Positions 3,838-5,207 of a DNA stretch of 5,207 nucleotides are shown in pieces. Both the position numbers and the translations under genes were made by a program. The stretch comes from an uncultured Chloroflexota bacterium. Its GTDB lineage: Bacteria; Chloroflexota; Limnocylindria; Limnocylindrales; Limnocylindraceae. The DNA lies in assembly GCA_903937225.1 (NCBI GenBank), contig CAIZYO010000065.1:1-5207 (forward strand), written 5' to 3'. Below the pieces are notes generated by a model. It searched no databases and was not told where the DNA came from. It saw only the letters and a list, made by a program, of their open reading frames with translations. The stretch's first letter is position 1. Each line of letters opens with the position of its first letter.

Positions 3838-5207
3838 CTAGAAGAGGCCAACGATCTCCCCGCCGCGGGTCAAGTCGAGATCGATCCGTTCGCCGCCAGG
3901 CGCCTTGTTGAGGCCAGGCATCAGGCGCATGTCGCCGCAGATCGCGGTGATGAAGCCTGCCCCTGCCGCCAGCGTGACGCCACGAACGGGGACCCGGAAA
4001 CCGGTTGGGCGACCGAGCTTGCTCGCGTCATGGGAGAGCGAGTACTGCGTCTTCGCCATGCAGATCGGAAGCTTCCCGTAGCCGAGCTCCTCGAGTCTCG
4101 CGAGTCGTTTCGCGGCAGCTGGTGCAATGTCCACACCGTCCGCGCCATAGATCCGCATCGCGATCGTCTCAATCTTCTTTGCGAGCGGTGCATCGTCTGC
4201 GTAGATCGGCGCGTACTTCGCCTCACCAGAGGTGACCGCCGCCCAGACCGCCTCGGCGAGTTCCGCCGCACCCTTGCCACCATCGGTGAAGTGCGACGAG
4301 ATCACCGCGGCGCGTGCACCTGCAGCGAGCGCGACGCGCTTGATCGCCTCGTGCTCTGCTGGTGTGTCAGTTGGGAACTTATTGATTGCGACAACGGCGG
4401 GGATGCCGAAGGCGAGGACGTTCTCAATCTGCTTCGCAAGATTCTGCGCGCCGGCCTCTACGGCCGCAACATTCTCCTGATTCAGTGCTGGATCGAGCGG
4501 CTTCCCCGCCACGATCTTCCCAACGCCGCCGTGCATCTTCAGCGCACGAACCGTTGCCACAATCACTGCGGCGTCTGGTGCAATCCCAGATGCGCGGCAC
4601 TTGATATCAAAGAACTTCTCCGCACCCATATCTGCGCCGAATCCAGCTTCAGTCACAACGATCTCGCTCGTTGCGAGTGCGGCGCGATCAGCGATGATCG
4701 AGTTATTCCCGTGCGCAATGTTGGCGAACGGCCCTGCGTGCACAAAGGCAGGACCCCCTTCAAGCGTCTGCAGCAGATTCGGCTTGATTGCATCGCGCAG
4801 CAGTGCCGCCATTGCGCCAGCTACCTTCAGGTCTTCGGTTGTCACCGGTTTTCCATCGGTGGTTTCGGCAACCACAATGCGGCCAAGACGTGCACGCAAA
4901 TCGGCAAGATCTGAGGCGAGTGCGAGCACCGCCATCACTTCGCTTGCAACGGTGATCACCGTCTCTGATTCGCGGACTACGCCATTCTCTTTCCCGCCTA
5001 GACCGATGATCGTCTTTCTAATTGCTCGATCACTGATGTCGACGACGCGCGGCCAGGTGATGGCGCGCAGATCAATGCCGAGCGCGTTGCCGTGATGGAG
5101 GTGATTGTCCAAGAATGCGGCGGCGAGATTATGCGCCGCGCCGATCGCGTGGACGTCACCAGTGAGGTGCAAGTTGAACTCTTCCATTGGGATTACCTGG
5201 CTGTAGC
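3838..5207 (-). CDS. fhs: Formate-tetrahydrofolate ligase (10-formyl-THF synthetase), N-terminus beyond window
   Basis: Fhs makes 10-formyl-THF from formate, THF and ATP in the cytosol, feeding purine, formyl-Met and one-carbon metabolism. The Met at 5185-5187 is internal: the frame continues upstream as YSQVIP, which together with PMEEFNLHLTGDVHAIGAA matches the family region following the GGAAGGGY signature. Counting from that Met, visible marks are EGGPAFVHAGPFANIAHG (143-160), TEAGFGADMGAEKF (179-192), VATVRALKMHGG (210-221, the second family signature), INKFPTDTPAE (268-278) and the C-terminal ICGDMRLMPGLNKAP (416-430) ending in IVGLF. About 455 residues are present of the usual 555 or so; the missing 100 contain the ATP-binding P-loop, which cannot be checked here. 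KAPGG stands where many homologues have a K-x-P-A-A-type sequence. Identity is very sure. Confidence 0.97.
   Translation of the reverse strand, partial: YSQVIPMEEFNLHLTGDVHAIGAAHNLAAAFLDNHLHHGNALGIDLRAITWPRVVDISDRAIRKTIIGLGGKENGVVRESETVITVASEVMAVLALASDLADLRARLGRIVVAETTDGKPVTTEDLKVAGAMAALLRDAIKPNLLQTLEGGPAFVHAGPFANIAHGNNSIIADRAALATSEIVVTEAGFGADMGAEKFFDIKCRASGIAPDAAVIVATVRALKMHGGVGKIVAGKPLDPALNQENVAAVEAGAQNLAKQIENVLAFGIPAVVAINKFPTDTPAEHEAIKRVALAAGARAAVISSHFTDGGKGAAELAEAVWAAVTSGEAKYAPIYADDAPLAKKIETIAMRIYGADGVDIAPAAAKRLARLEELGYGKLPICMAKTQYSLSHDASKLGRPTGFRVPVRGVTLAAGAGFITAICGDMRLMPGLNKAPGGERIDLDLTRGGEIVGLF

Noticed and set aside
3832..4914. A 360-codon open frame on the plus strand
   Set aside because: It is wholly antisense to fhs except for a few bases, has no SD and reads as Arg/Cys/His-rich sequence without domain character; fhs is certain on the other strand.
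4601..5095. A 164-codon plus-strand open frame
   Set aside because: Antisense to the most conserved part of fhs; Ser/Ala-rich shadow of GC-biased codons.
1..5207. tRNA or rRNA genes, CRISPR arrays, transposase or attachment sites
   Set aside because: None seen on either strand; nearly all sequence is covered by ordinary protein genes.
865..5207. A new defence or metabolic gene cluster made of GNAT, FtcD, small membrane protein, DUF4349 and Fhs
   Set aside because: The genes lie in at least four transcription units with changing orientation, and most are known housekeeping-type families; nothing in the sequence links them as one system.

Overview
The window is a densely packed bacterial stretch, roughly 60% G+C by eye, with six protein-coding regions of which two run off the window edges, plus one very small membrane-protein ORF counted among them. 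The best lineage clue is the partial metallo-beta-lactamase-fold protein at the left edge: its LEGPGEYEV and SLITGIRxY-like N-terminal part and its C-terminal LTITxSxLPEET strand resemble, from memory, the version common in Chloroflexota. A compact uncultured Chloroflexota genome, for example of the freshwater Limnocylindria kind, is therefore my guess. It is an inference and not proven by this window.

Layout, left to right. (1) 2-505 (+): C-terminal part of a COG2220-type MBL-fold hydrolase, followed by a 10-bp hairpin. (2) 606-872 (+): an 88-residue protein with an Asp/Gly-rich head, a charged helix and a C-terminal membrane anchor; no family recognised. (3) 865-1836 (-) and 1833-2597 (-): a two-gene operon, GNAT acetyltransferase then glutamate formimidoyltransferase (ftcD-like), coupled by a GTGA stop/start overlap; ftcD ends tail-to-tail with gene 2, overlapping it by 8 bp. 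(4) 2618-2752 (+): a 44-residue single-pass membrane protein, divergent from the GNAT gene with only 20 bp between start codons. (5) 2788-3735 (-): a DUF4349 membrane protein. (6) 3838-5207 (-): formate-tetrahydrofolate ligase (fhs) lacking its N-terminal part beyond the right edge.

Functionally, two of the genes handle folate-bound one-carbon units: the FtcD-like enzyme moves a formimino group between glutamate and tetrahydrofolate, and Fhs makes 10-formyl-tetrahydrofolate from formate. They lie in separate transcription units, and no cyclodeaminase is present here to join the two reactions. The other genes are an acetyltransferase and membrane or surface proteins with no clear link to this chemistry.

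I see no convincing novel multi-gene system. The observations most worth checking are the 20-bp divergent intergenic region with two overlapping, symmetric -10 hexamers that would give leaderless mRNAs in both directions; an in-frame 12-bp tandem repeat that forms the acetyl-CoA-binding loop of the GNAT protein; and replacement by proline of the residue where the MBL-fold protein normally has its last metal-binding histidine.
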